DNA from: Streptomyces sp. NRRL F-2580
GTDB taxonomy: Bacteria > Actinomycetota > Actinomycetes > Streptomycetales > Streptomycetaceae
Length of the DNA stretch: 64,000 nucleotides
Direction of reading: 5' to 3'
Assembly: GCF_000720115.1 (NCBI RefSeq)
Contig: NZ_JOIR01000006.1
Coordinates: 124,001 to 188,000, forward strand
Position 1 is the stretch's first letter; every line of letters starts with the position of its first letter. Positions 41,819 to 50,232 of the stretch are shown here, one piece after another. The notes beneath the pieces are model-generated. The model ran no database searches. It was not told where the DNA came from and saw only the letters and a list, made by a program, of their open reading frames with translations. Position numbers and translations under genes: made by a program.

Positions 41819-42358
41819 TCAGAGCGCCTTGACGAGCAGCTCGAAGGCGAGGTCGTCCCGGAGCGGGACGCCGAAGCGCTCGTCACCGTAGGGGAAGGGG
41901 CTCAGCTCGCCGGTGCGCAGGTAGCCGCGGCGCACGTAATAGGCGATGAGCTCCTCCCGTACGTTCACCACCGTCATCCGCATCTCCTTCGCCCCCCACG
42001 TCTCGCGGGCGCGGCGCTCGGCCTCAACCAGGATCTCCTTGCCGAGACCGGCGCCCTGGAGACCGGGGCGGACGGCGAACATGCCGAAGTAGGCGTGGTC
42101 CCCGCGGTGTTCGAGCTGGCAGCAGGCGACGAGCTCGCCCGCGCGCTCGACGACGAGCAGGACGCTGTCGGGGCTTTCGATGACGGCTCGGACCCCGTCC
42201 GGGTCCGTGCGCTGGCCGTCGAGGTAGTCGGCCTCGGTGGTCCAGCCGGCCCGGCTGGCGTCCCCGCGGTACGCGGACTCGACGAGCACCACCAGTTCCG
42301 GTATGTCCGCCTCCACGGCACTGCGGAAGCTGAGGGCGGCGGACTGGGCGGTCGACAT
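41819..42358 (-). CDS. GNAT family N-acetyltransferase
   Basis: 179 aa: FRSAVEADIPELVVLVESAY at the N-terminus, the acetyl-CoA loop VRPGLQGAGLGKEILVEAER (Q/RxxGxG/A, about 100-119) and the C-terminal YYVRRGYLRTGELSPFPYGD. Acetylates an unknown amine, cytosolic. GGAG is 8 bp before ATG 42358. A GGCAT-ATGAC-ATGCC repeat lies 23 bp upstream. Confidence 0.87.
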   Translation of the reverse strand: MSTAQSAALSFRSAVEADIPELVVLVESAYRGDASRAGWTTEADYLDGQRTDPDGVRAVIESPDSVLLVVERAGELVACCQLEHRGDHAYFGMFAVRPGLQGAGLGKEILVEAERRARETWGAKEMRMTVVNVREELIAYYVRRGYLRTGELSPFPYGDERFGVPLRDDLAFELLVKAL

Positions 42359-42380
42359 CGGGCGCTCCGTTCGATGCGGT

Positions 42381-42395
42381 GGCATATGACATGCC
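42381..42395. promoter_or_regulatory. GGCAT-ATGAC-ATGCC inverted repeat upstream of the GNAT gene
   Basis: A 15-bp perfect inverted repeat 23 bp upstream of the GNAT start in a 131-bp divergent gap shared with the DUF5134 gene. Confidence 0.45.
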
Positions 42396-42489
42396 TGGTG
42401 CGGCAGGGAGAGCGTAACCCGGGGTCGCGTGAGCGCCGTGTGAGAGGGGCATCTCTCCCCGTGACGCCGACGAACCGGGAGGTTCCGCC

Positions 42490-43047
42490 GTGCACGGTTC
42501 CGCCACCGCCGTTTCCGACTCCGTGTCCGTTTCCGTGTCCGCCTGGCTGCTCGTCCTGGTGTGCGCGGTGAGCGGCGCGTACTGCCTCGGGCGGGTGCGC
42601 ACGTCAGGCGGCGCGGCAGCCGCGGAGGCGGTGATGGGGTTCGGCATGGCGCTGATGGCCGTGCCCCTCGCGCACGGCGACGGGTGGCGGGCTCCCCTCC
42701 TGGCGGTGGTGTTCTGCGGTGCGGCCCTGCACGCCCTGTGGCTGCTGCGGGGCGGGGCGCACCACACGCACCACCTGGTGGGCTCCCTGACGATGGTCTA
42801 CATGACCGTGACGGCGGGCTCCGGGAGCGGCCACGGGCACGGGCAGGGCACCGGGCTGCCGCTGCTGACCGGGGCGCTCCTCCTCTACTACTCCGGGTAC
42901 GTGGTGCTCGGCGGCACCCGGCTGCTCACCGCGGGCGGACCGGCCGGGCAGCAGGTCGCCGTGGGCGGCGGCGGACCGGCCGAGCTGATCCGCGCCTGCC
43001 GACTGGCCATGGGCATCGGCATGTTGGCGATGCTGCTGACGATGTGA
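42490..43047 (+). CDS. DUF5134 domain-containing membrane protein
   Basis: 185 aa with about five to six transmembrane helices (AWLLVLVCAVSGAYCLGR; AAEAVMGFGMALMAVPLAHG; RAPLLAVVFCGAALHALWLL; LLTGALLLYYSGYVVLGGT; CRLAMGIGMLAMLLTM). His-rich stretches GGAHHTHHLVG and SGHGHGQG could bind metal. Function is unknown; in Streptomyces it often precedes an M56 peptidase gene, as here (81 bp gap). GTG 42490. Confidence 0.83.
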   Translation: MHGSATAVSDSVSVSVSAWLLVLVCAVSGAYCLGRVRTSGGAAAAEAVMGFGMALMAVPLAHGDGWRAPLLAVVFCGAALHALWLLRGGAHHTHHLVGSLTMVYMTVTAGSGSGHGHGQGTGLPLLTGALLLYYSGYVVLGGTRLLTAGGPAGQQVAVGGGGPAELIRACRLAMGIGMLAMLLTM

Positions 43048-43128
43048 CCGGGCTCGCGGACGTGTCCTGCGTCACCAATCACCCGAGGCCGTACCCGCAG
43101 GTAGTCCCCCGCTCATAGGCTGGCGGAC

Positions 43129-44064
43129 ATGATGGTCCCCGCCGTTCTCCTGATGCTCGGCGCCCTGACCGCGGTGCTCGCCCCCCGTCTGCTGGCCCGG
43201 GCCCGCTGGCCCGAGCGAGAACCCGTCGTGGCGCTGTGGGCGTGGCAGTGCGTGGTCGGCGCGGTGCTGCTGTGCTTCGGACTGTCGATGCTGCTGAGCG
43301 CGGCGGCCGCCTGGCAGGCGGTCCGGGGCCGGCTGTTCGCCGCCGCCCCGCACGGAGTGGTCGACGCGTACGCCTTGGGCGCGTCCGGCGGGCCCTGGGC
43401 CGCGGTCACCGCGCTCGGGCTGGCGGGCGGTGCGCTGTGGACCGGGGCGATGCTGACCGGTGAGGTGCTGCGGGCGCGGGCCCGGCGGCGCGCGCAGGGC
43501 AGCGAACTGCTCGTGCGGGCTCCGCTGCTGCCCGGGGAGGACCCTTCGGGTGCGCGGCTCGTCGTCCTGGAGGGCACGCGGCCGGACGCCTGGTGGCTGC
43601 CGGGAGCGGCCCCGCAGCTGGTGGTGACCACGGCGGCGCTGGGCCGGTTGAAGGGCAGCCAGCTGGACGCCGTCATGGCGCACGAGCAGGGGCACGCGGC
43701 GGCCCGGCACGACTGGCTGCTGCACTGTTCGCGGGCGCTGTCCCGGGGCTTCCCGCAGGTGCCGGTCTTCGCGGCCTTCGAGGCGGAGATGCACCGGCTG
43801 GTGGAGATGGCCGCCGACGACGTGGCCTCGCGGCGGTTCGGCCGGCTGACGATCGCGCTGGCGCTGGTCGGACTCAACGAGGACCGGGGGGTGTTCGGGG
43901 CCTCCACCCAGCAGGCGCACGTCCCGCAGCGGGTACGGCGGCTGCTCGCGGCCGCGCCCCGGCTGTCGGCGGGCCGCCGGCTGCGCCTGACGGCGCTGGC
44001 CACGCTGGTCCCGGCCATCCCGCTGCTGGTGGCTTTCGTGCCGGGGCTGAGCGCACTGGCGTAG
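43129..44064 (+). CDS. M56 family metallopeptidase
   Basis: 311-aa BlaR1/MecR1-like membrane peptidase: N-terminal transmembrane helices, the zinc motif HEQGH (residues 185-189, in AVMAHEQGHAAARHDWLLH), the second zinc region EMAADDVASRRFG and a C-terminal hydrophobic segment. Unlike BlaR1 it has no penicillin-binding sensor domain. In many actinobacteria the partner is a BlaI-type repressor; none is adjacent here. Start ATG 43129 (tandem ATGATG). Confidence 0.87.
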   Translation: MMVPAVLLMLGALTAVLAPRLLARARWPEREPVVALWAWQCVVGAVLLCFGLSMLLSAAAAWQAVRGRLFAAAPHGVVDAYALGASGGPWAAVTALGLAGGALWTGAMLTGEVLRARARRRAQGSELLVRAPLLPGEDPSGARLVVLEGTRPDAWWLPGAAPQLVVTTAALGRLKGSQLDAVMAHEQGHAAARHDWLLHCSRALSRGFPQVPVFAAFEAEMHRLVEMAADDVASRRFGRLTIALALVGLNEDRGVFGASTQQAHVPQRVRRLLAAAPRLSAGRRLRLTALATLVPAIPLLVAFVPGLSALA

Positions 44065-44180
44065 CGCCCGCGCAGTGCGGCTGCTCGGTGCGCCCGCGTA
44101 GTGCTACCGGGTGGTGCGCCCGCTTGACGCGCCCACGCAGTGCGGTCGCGTGGTGCGCCCGTGCAGTGCGCCCGTGCCGC
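44064..44180. repeat. 13/26-bp periodic repeats between M56 and PAP2 genes
   Basis: A unit starting GCGCCCG recurs at 44064, 44090, 44116, 44129, 44155 and 44168, i.e. spacings 26, 26, 13, 26, 13. Full units read GCGCCCGCGCAGTGCGGC plus eight variable bases. It starts immediately after the M56 stop. Confidence 0.75.
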
Positions 44181-44217
44181 GGCCCGGCGATCCGTGCGCC
44201 GGTGCGAGGATCCACTC

Positions 44218-44901
44218 ATGCGGAACAACCCCCTTCGGTGGGCGGGCATCCTCGCCGCGCTGCTCGCGTCGGTCCTGACGGCGCTGGTGGTGGCGCGGTG
44301 GCGGCCGCTGTTCTCCTTCGACGGCCGGGTCGCCGGGGACCTGCACGCCCACGCCGTCGCCCACCCCGGGGTCACGCAGGTCATGCGGGTGCTCTCCGAC
44401 TGGGTGTGGGACCCCTGGACCATGCGGGCACTGGCCGCCGTCGCCTGTGTCCTGCTGTGGTGGCGCGGCGACCGGGAGCGGGCCCTTCGGGTGGCGCTGG
44501 CCGTCGTGGTGGCCGCGGCGGTGCAGCAGGGGCTGAAGGCGCTGGTGGGCCGGGAACGTCCGGTGTGGCCGGATCCGGTGGACTCGGCGCATTACGCCGC
44601 CTACCCGTCGGGGCACGCCATGACGGCGACGGTGGTGTGCGGGATGCTCCTGTGGCTACTCCCCCGGCCCGGCTCCCGCCCGCTCCCCCCGTCTCTCGCC
44701 CGTCCGCTCCCGGCGTGGGCGCCGGCCGCCGCCTGGGCGGTGGCCGCGGTCTCGGTGCTCGGGGTCGGCTTCACCCGCGTCCATCTCGGGGTGCACTGGC
44801 CGTCCGACGTGCTGGCGGGGTGGCTGCTGGGCGTGGCCGTGGTGGCCCTCGCGGCGACCGGATCCGGTCGCCGGGGCGAGTCGGGCGCGGGGGGCCGGTG
44901 A
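44218..44901 (+). CDS. PAP2 superfamily phosphatase
   Basis: 227-aa membrane lipid phosphatase: motif 1 KALVGRERP, motif 2 YPSGHAMTA and motif 3 TRVHLGVHWPSDV, the PAP2 triad, among about six transmembrane helices. The active site faces the outer side. It would dephosphorylate phosphatidate, undecaprenyl-PP or similar. ATG 44218. The family is common as single genes in Streptomyces, and nothing nearby indicates the substrate. Confidence 0.89.
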   Translation: MRNNPLRWAGILAALLASVLTALVVARWRPLFSFDGRVAGDLHAHAVAHPGVTQVMRVLSDWVWDPWTMRALAAVACVLLWWRGDRERALRVALAVVVAAAVQQGLKALVGRERPVWPDPVDSAHYAAYPSGHAMTATVVCGMLLWLLPRPGSRPLPPSLARPLPAWAPAAAWAVAAVSVLGVGFTRVHLGVHWPSDVLAGWLLGVAVVALAATGSGRRGESGAGGR

Positions 44902-44967
44902 AGGGTGCGGGTACCTGCCCTGGGCGATCCCCCGTTTCACCCAGAGCAGGCGACCCCGTGCGCTGAG

Positions 44968-44985
44968 TATATTGGCTCTGAGCCA
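44968..44985. promoter_or_regulatory. TATATT and TGGCTC-T-GAGCCA operator upstream of the TetR gene
   Basis: TATATT (44968-44973) abuts the perfect 13-bp palindrome (44973-44985), 18 bp before ATG 45004. A TetR repressor bound here would block its own promoter. Confidence 0.65.
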
Positions 44986-45003
44986 GTCAACGCAGGAGTA
45001 AGC

Positions 45004-45633
45004 ATGGTCCCGCGCAGCGCATCGGTCAATGAAGAATTGCGCAGACGTTCCCGGGAGCGGCTGCTCAAGTCCGCGGTCGAGCTCGTCGCCGAGCGCGGCT
45101 ACGAGGCGACGACCCTCGGCGCCATCGCCGACCGGGCGGGCGCCGCCCGCGGCCTGGTCTCGTACTACTTTCCGGGCAAACGACATTTGCTGCAGTCCGC
45201 GGTGCACCGGCTGATGCACCTCACCCTGCACGCCGCACTGGAGCGGGAGCCCCGGAGCGACGACGGGCGGGAGCGGCTCGCGCGCGCCATCGACGCGATC
45301 CTCGGGCTGGCCCGCGACGAGCCGCTGCTGATGCGGACCCACATGGCGGGCATCCTCGCCGCCGAGGGGTTCGTGCAGTGTCCGGAGCAGCAGCGGCTGG
45401 CGGAGCTGCTGCGGGACACCGTCGCCCGTTACGGCTCGACGGACGTGGACGCGGACTACCCGCTGCTGCGGGCCCTGCTGATGGGGGCGGTCGTGGCGAT
45501 CCTGCTGCCGGGCGCGCCGATGCCGCAGGCCCGGCTGCGGGCCGAGCTGTTCCAGCGCTACGGGCTGGACTGGGAGCTCGGCGTTCCGCCGGACGGCGTG
45601 CCGCCCGGCGGAACGTTTCCCTCACACCCCTAG
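45004..45633 (+). CDS. TetR family transcriptional regulator
   Basis: 209 aa: HTH ERGYEATTLGAIADRAGAAR then GLVSYYFPGKRHLLQ (residues about 31-65), followed by an all-helical ligand domain. AGGAG is 5 bp before ATG 45004. The upstream palindrome indicates autorepression. The 3' end (VPPDGVPPGGTF) is encoded by an 11-bp stem-loop followed by TTT, so the terminator is inside the gene. The target genes are unclear; the LVIVD gene converges on it. Confidence 0.87.
   Translation: MVPRSASVNEELRRRSRERLLKSAVELVAERGYEATTLGAIADRAGAARGLVSYYFPGKRHLLQSAVHRLMHLTLHAALEREPRSDDGRERLARAIDAILGLARDEPLLMRTHMAGILAAEGFVQCPEQQRLAELLRDTVARYGSTDVDADYPLLRALLMGAVVAILLPGAPMPQARLRAELFQRYGLDWELGVPPDGVPPGGTFPSHP
45582..45618 (+). 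terminator. Terminator embedded in the 3' coding end of the TetR gene
   Basis: CGTTCCGCCGG (45582-45592) pairs perfectly with CCGGCGGAACG (45605-45615) and is followed by TTT; the stop codon is 15 bp further on. Confidence 0.65.
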
Positions 45634-45644
45634 CGACCTGGGCA

Positions 45645-47129
45645 TCAGTGGTACTCGGGCTGGCTCTGCACGTTGAGCCGGTCCATCCACACCCACTTGG
45701 CGCTGTCGGTGCGCCAGTCGTCGAGCCGCAGCACGTCGAGGCCCTTGGCGATGTCGTTCGAGTAGACGTGCCCGTTGTAGTAGTACGCCGACCAGGACCC
45801 GCCCACGCCGAGCTGGTCCGTCGTCAGCGGTCCGCGCTCGAAGTACGCGATCTCCCTGGGCCGGGCGGAGTCGGTGAACTCCCATACGGACACGCCGCCC
45901 TGGTACCAGGCCTGCACCATGATGTCGCGGCCGTCGCCGACCGGGACCAGCGAGCCGTTGTGGGCCACGCAGTTCTCGGTGTCGGCCTGGTGGCGCGGGA
46001 TCTTGAAGTAGCTGCGGAAGACGAGCTTGCGCTGGTCACCGCGGCCGGCGATGTCGTAGATGCCGTCGGCCCCGCGGTTCGGTCCGGTGGCCTCGTTGCA
46101 GGTGGCGCCGCCACCGCCGCCGAGTTCGTCGGTGAACACCACCTTGTTCGCCCGCTCGTTGAAGGTGGCCGAGTGCCAGAACGCGAAGTTCACGTTGTCC
46201 TGCACCCGGTCGATGACCTTCGGCTGCTCGGGCCTGCTGATGTCGAAGAGGATGCCGTCGCCCATGCAGGCACCGGCGGCGAGCTTCTTCGAGGGCAGCA
46301 CGGTGATGTCGTGGCAGCCGGTGGTCTTGGAGACGCCGGGGTTGGTGGGCCCGCCCGGGTTGCCGCCGTCCGGGAAGAGGATCGGGAAGGCGACGACCGC
46401 GGCCATCGTCGGCGCCTTCTTCGGGACCTTCACCACGGAGATGCCGTCGTGCGGCGGCTTGCAGTCGGGGAAGGCCTCGTTCGGGGAGTACGAGGCGACG
46501 TAGAGGTAGACGTCCTTGTCACCCGGCACCAGGGTGTGGGTGTGGGAACCGCAGGCGGTCTCGACGGACTTGATGTACTTGGGGTTCTTCTTGTCCTTGA
46601 TGTCGAAGATCTTGATGCCCTCCCACGAGGACTTCTCCGTCGCGGGCTGCGAGACGCTGTTGCAGGAGTCGTCGCTGCGCGAGGAGTCGGTGGAGAGGAA
46701 GAGCAGGTCCCCGAGGACGGAGATGTCGTTCTGGCCACCCGGGCAGAGCACCTGGGAGACGGTCTTCGGTGCCTTCGGATTGGCGATGTCGTAGATCGTG
46801 AAGCCGCTGTAGCTGCCCGCGTAGGCGTACCTGCCCTGGAAGGCCAGGTCGGAGTTGATGTTCGCGGGATCGGTGCTGGGGATGTTGGCCAGGTGCTTGA
46901 TGTTGCGGCTGTGCACGATCTCGTCTTGGCCGGGGATGTCACCCGGAGCCAGTTCCCTGCCTTCGACGGAGTTCGCGCTCTGCCGGCTGCCGCTGCCGGG
47001 TGTCAAGTCACCCGGGTCGGGGGTGGCCGACGCCGGTCCGGCCGCCAGGAGCGTGGTGAGGAGCCCGGCCGCCGCGACGGCCACCCCCACCCTCCTGTTT
47101 CGCACTCTCCTGGTGTGCAGTGAGGTCAC
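45645..47129 (-). CDS. Secreted LVIVD repeat-containing protein
   Basis: 494 aa with a Sec signal peptide (VAVAAAGLLTTLLAAGPASA, cleavage about residue 35). The mature part is a beta-propeller-like series of LVIVD-type repeats: YSGFTIYDIANPKAPKTV, EGIKIFDIKDKKNPKYIKSV, DGILFDISRPEQPKVID. There is a GSHTHTLVPGDK/GCHDITVLPS/HNGSLVPVGDG series of His-containing loops. Function unknown. GTG 47129; the sequence CAGTGA-GG-TCACTG spans this start. Divergent from the DUF305 gene, 76 bp apart. Confidence 0.85.
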   Translation of the reverse strand: MTSLHTRRVRNRRVGVAVAAAGLLTTLLAAGPASATPDPGDLTPGSGSRQSANSVEGRELAPGDIPGQDEIVHSRNIKHLANIPSTDPANINSDLAFQGRYAYAGSYSGFTIYDIANPKAPKTVSQVLCPGGQNDISVLGDLLFLSTDSSRSDDSCNSVSQPATEKSSWEGIKIFDIKDKKNPKYIKSVETACGSHTHTLVPGDKDVYLYVASYSPNEAFPDCKPPHDGISVVKVPKKAPTMAAVVAFPILFPDGGNPGGPTNPGVSKTTGCHDITVLPSKKLAAGACMGDGILFDISRPEQPKVIDRVQDNVNFAFWHSATFNERANKVVFTDELGGGGGATCNEATGPNRGADGIYDIAGRGDQRKLVFRSYFKIPRHQADTENCVAHNGSLVPVGDGRDIMVQAWYQGGVSVWEFTDSARPREIAYFERGPLTTDQLGVGGSWSAYYYNGHVYSNDIAKGLDVLRLDDWRTDSAKWVWMDRLNVQSQPEYH

Positions 47130-47131
47130 TG
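47118..47131. promoter_or_regulatory. CAGTGA-GG-TCACTG palindrome over the LVIVD gene start
   Basis: Perfect 14-bp inverted repeat covering codons 1-4 of the LVIVD gene and facing the divergent DUF305 gene. It may be an operator or an mRNA hairpin hiding the start. Confidence 0.4.
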
Positions 47132-47205
47132 TGCCCTCCCATGGGAGTCCGATCGGTTCCGCCCACAGGGGAACGGAACCAGGACCCCGGCAGTATCTTC
47201 CCTTC

Positions 47206-47895
47206 ATGGACATGGCAAAAGCCCTCCGGGGCCGCGAGGCGCTGACCGCGCGGATCCGCCGCTCCGCCGCGGCGGCGGCGACCGCCGGCCTCCTGCTGAC
47301 GCTCGCCAGCTGCCAGAGCGAGGACGAAGGAACGGATCGGGCCGCGGACGGAGGGGCCGTGGTCGTCGCCCCGGGCCGGCCCGGCGAGAAGGCGCGCACG
47401 CTTACCCCGGAGCAGGCCGCGAAGGCGAAGCCCGACGACAGCCCCAACGCCGCCGACCGCGCCTACGTGCAGCGGATGATCGAACACCACCGGCAGGCGC
47501 TGACGATGAGCGCGCTGGCCCCGGAGCGGGCCGCGGCGGACGGGGTCAGACGGCTGGCGGAACGGATCTCGGCCGCCCAGCGGCCCGAAATCGGGGCGAT
47601 GGAGAAGTGGCTGACCGTCCATCCGGCCCCGCCCGGGGGCTCCGGCGGGCACGCCCACGACCACGCCGCCATGCCGGGCATGGCGACGGAGCAGCAGCTG
47701 AAGGAGCTGACCGGGGCGCGGGGGGCCGAATTCGACCGGCTCTTCCTGACACTGATGTCCGCCCACCACGAGGGCGCCCTGAAGATGGCCGGCGAGGTGC
47801 TGGCCGCCGGCAACAACGTGGCGGTCGAGGAGATGGCCACCGAGGTGGTGGCCACGCAGAGCACCGAGATCCACCGGATGCGCGCGATGGGCTGA
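47206..47895 (+). CDS. DUF305 domain-containing lipoprotein
   Basis: 229 aa. The signal peptide ends in the lipobox LASC (about residues 33-36), so it is a lipid-anchored surface protein. The DUF305 domain (ferritin-like four-helix bundle) has the paired metal-binding His motifs YVQRMIEHHRQALTMSALA and LTLMSAHHEGALKMA, and a His-rich GHAHDHAAM linker. Such proteins are often linked to copper handling. ATG 47206; divergent from the LVIVD gene. Confidence 0.87.
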   Translation: MDMAKALRGREALTARIRRSAAAAATAGLLLTLASCQSEDEGTDRAADGGAVVVAPGRPGEKARTLTPEQAAKAKPDDSPNAADRAYVQRMIEHHRQALTMSALAPERAAADGVRRLAERISAAQRPEIGAMEKWLTVHPAPPGGSGGHAHDHAAMPGMATEQQLKELTGARGAEFDRLFLTLMSAHHEGALKMAGEVLAAGNNVAVEEMATEVVATQSTEIHRMRAMG

Positions 47896-47947
47896 CGGCG
47901 CAGGGGGCCGGTGTCATGCTGGGACCACCTGCGGGAGGAGCTCCGCC

Positions 47948-49306
47948 GTGCTTCGTGTCGCCGTCGTCGGATCGGGCCCCAGCGGGGTCTACGCGGCCCA
48001 GACGCTGGTCCAGCAGCGCGAGGTGCCCGGGGTGCGGGTCGACGTACTGGACCGGCTGCCCGCCCCGTACGGGCTCGTACGGTACGGGGTCGCCCCGGAC
48101 CACGAGAAGATCAAGTCGCTGCAGGGCAGCCTGCGCACCGTCCTGGAGGACGAGCGGATCCGCTTCCTCGGGAACGTCGAGGTCGGCGGGGCGGAGCTGT
48201 CCACGGAGCGGCTCCTGGAGCTCTACCACGCGGTGGTGTACTGCGTGGGCGCGGCGCGGGACCGGCTGCTGGGGATCCCCGGCGAGGAGCTGGCCGGGGT
48301 GCACTCCGCGACGGCCTTCGTGTCCTGGTACAGCGGCCATCCCGATGCCGTCGACGAGGTCTTCGACCTGCCCGGCGTGGATTCGGCGGTGGTCGTCGGG
48401 GCGGGCAACGTCGCGGTGGACGTGACCCGGATCCTGGCCCGCGGCACGGCGGAACTGGCGCCGACCGACATGCCGCAGCCGGCGCTCGGCGCGCTCGCGG
48501 CAAGCGGGGTGCGCAGGGTGGCGATGGTGGCCCGGCGCGGCCCCTCGCAGGGCAAGTTCACCACCAAGGAGCTGCGCGAGCTGGGCACCCTGCCGGGGGT
48601 GGGCGCCCGGGCGGACCGCGCCGAGCTGGCGCTCGACCCCATGTACACCGATCCGGGCGCGGCCGCGGCGCTGCCGGCGGTGGCGCGACGGAACCTGGAG
48701 GTGCTGCGCGGCTGGGCGGAGGCGGAGCCGGGCGGGGAGCCGCGCAGCATCGCGCTGCGGTTCTACCTGCGTCCGGTGGAGATCCTCGGCGGGCCGGACG
48801 GGCGGGTCACGGGGATGCGCTTCGAGCGGACCGCCCCCGACGGGCTCGGCGGGGTGACCGGGACGGGCGTCCACGAGGACATCGAGGCGCAGTTGGTGCT
48901 GCGTTCGGTGGGGTACAAGGGCGTCCCGCTGGCCGGGCTGCCGTTCGACCCCGCCAAGGGGACGGTCCCGCACGCGGCGGGCCGGGTGGTCCGCGCGGGC
49001 CGGGCCTCGGTCGGCGAGTACGTGGCGGGCTGGATCAAGCGCGGCCCGACCGGGGTGATCGGAACGAACCGGCCGTGCGCGAAGGAGACCGTGTCGTCGC
49101 TGCTCCAGGACGCGGCGGTGCTGGCCCGGCGGGAGCTGCCCGGGGACCCGCTGGACGCCCTGCGAGCGGCGGGTCTGCACCCGGTGGAGTGGCCGGGCTG
49201 GCAGGCCATCGAGACGGCCGAGTCCGATCTGGGCCGCTCCCTGGGCCGCCGCTCCGTCAAGATCCCCGACTGGGCCGGGCTGTTGGGCGCCGCGGGGCTC
49301 ACGTAG
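47948..49306 (+). CDS. Adrenodoxin-reductase-like FAD-dependent NADP oxidoreductase (FprA-type)
   Basis: 452 aa: FAD motif VAVVGSGPSGVYAAQ, then LPAPYGLVRYGVAPDHEKIK, the NADP motif VVVGAGNVAVDVTRILAR and the C-terminal VGYKGVPLAGLPFD and WIKRGPTGVIGTNR, all typical of ferredoxin-NADP+ reductases of the adrenodoxin reductase type. It passes electrons from NADPH to ferredoxins that feed cytochromes P450. No ferredoxin or P450 gene is adjacent. GTG 47948 with GGAGG about 10 bp upstream. Confidence 0.9.
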   Translation: MLRVAVVGSGPSGVYAAQTLVQQREVPGVRVDVLDRLPAPYGLVRYGVAPDHEKIKSLQGSLRTVLEDERIRFLGNVEVGGAELSTERLLELYHAVVYCVGAARDRLLGIPGEELAGVHSATAFVSWYSGHPDAVDEVFDLPGVDSAVVVGAGNVAVDVTRILARGTAELAPTDMPQPALGALAASGVRRVAMVARRGPSQGKFTTKELRELGTLPGVGARADRAELALDPMYTDPGAAAALPAVARRNLEVLRGWAEAEPGGEPRSIALRFYLRPVEILGGPDGRVTGMRFERTAPDGLGGVTGTGVHEDIEAQLVLRSVGYKGVPLAGLPFDPAKGTVPHAAGRVVRAGRASVGEYVAGWIKRGPTGVIGTNRPCAKETVSSLLQDAAVLARRELPGDPLDALRAAGLHPVEWPGWQAIETAESDLGRSLGRRSVKIPDWAGLLGAAGLT

Positions 49307-49332
49307 GGGACGTCGCGCATTAGAGTGCTGCG

Positions 49333-49743
49333 GTGATGCGCGGAAGAACTCTCGTGGTTGCGGTGACCTTGGCGGCCTGCGCCGCCCTGTCGGGGTGTTC
49401 GGACGAGGGCGCCGACCAGGCGGGCGCACCCGCACCGGGCCCCACCGTGACGGGTACGGCCGCTCCCCCGGACGCCGCGGCCCTCGCCGAGCGCTATCGG
49501 CAGGCGGGCGGCGACGCCGACGTGTACGGCATCGAGCGGGTGCCCGGGCCGGACGGGTCATCGCCCCTGTTCGTCGTGCACACCCACAACCCGGACGCGG
49601 ACGACGCCCGGTTCAGGCGGCAGGCGGCGTCCATCACCGCGTACCTGACGCTCAGCGAGGGCGTCACGCTGCCGCACGGCTACCGCATGGACGTCTTCGG
49701 CCCGGACGGCGGGCTGCTCCACCGCTGGGACGCCTCGGTCTAG
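49333..49743 (+). CDS. Hypothetical lipoprotein
   Basis: 136 aa (GTG 49333, or ATG 49336). Signal peptide with lipobox LSGC (about residues 19-22), a Pro/Thr/Ala linker, then a small globular domain: YRQAGGDADVYGIERV, FVVHTHNPDADDARFRRQ and VFGPDGGLLHRWD. I do not recognise the family. Its TAG stop overlaps the stop of the convergent ArsR gene by 4 bp. It follows the reductase gene by 26 bp and may be co-transcribed. Confidence 0.7.
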   Translation: MMRGRTLVVAVTLAACAALSGCSDEGADQAGAPAPGPTVTGTAAPPDAAALAERYRQAGGDADVYGIERVPGPDGSSPLFVVHTHNPDADDARFRRQAASITAYLTLSEGVTLPHGYRMDVFGPDGGLLHRWDASV

Positions 49744-50096
49744 GTCTTGTCCGGGGAGAGCCGCGCCGACTCGGCCGCGGCCGCCGTGAGGACGCTGTCC
49801 AGGAGGCCGGGGAAGAGGGCCTCCAGGTCGTCGCGGCGCAGGGCGTTGAGCTTGGTGGTGCCGCGGTAGGTCTGGCGCACGACTCCGCTCTCCCGCAGGA
49901 CGCGGAAGTGGTGGGTGGTCGTGGACTTGGTGACCGGCAGGTCGAAGTACGAGCAGGCCAGGTCCGCGGCCGAGGCGGCCAGGTCCAGGACGATGGAGAG
50001 CCGGACCGGGTCGGAGAGCGCGTGCAGCACGCCCTCCAGCCGGATCTCGGCCGTTTCGGGGTGGGCGAGGATGCGGCCGGCGTCCCGTTCCGTCAT
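49740..50096 (-). CDS. ArsR family winged-helix transcriptional regulator
   Basis: 118 aa: HALSDPVRLSIVLDLA, DLPVTKSTTTHHFRVLRESG (recognition helix) and the wing VVRQTYRGTTKLNALRRDDL. There is one Cys (DLACSYFDLPVTKS) but no typical metal-site pair. The next gene on the same strand side is an old yellow enzyme, a common pairing. A TACGAGA half-site 41 bp upstream of this start (50137-50143) also occurs in the palindrome before the enzyme gene, which suggests this protein controls both. ATG 50096 with AGGGA upstream. Confidence 0.85.
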   Translation of the reverse strand: MTERDAGRILAHPETAEIRLEGVLHALSDPVRLSIVLDLAASAADLACSYFDLPVTKSTTTHHFRVLRESGVVRQTYRGTTKLNALRRDDLEALFPGLLDSVLTAAAAESARLSPDKT

Positions 50097-50232
50097 GTCC
50101 CTGCTCCACTCACTCGGCTTACTGTGGGCCCCATCGTACGAGAGTCGTCGAAGGAGTCGCGGCACTCGCGGAAATCGGCGGGAAAGGGGGTGCGGCTCCG
50201 CCGTGGGCCGGGGCGCCGGAGCCGCACCGCCG

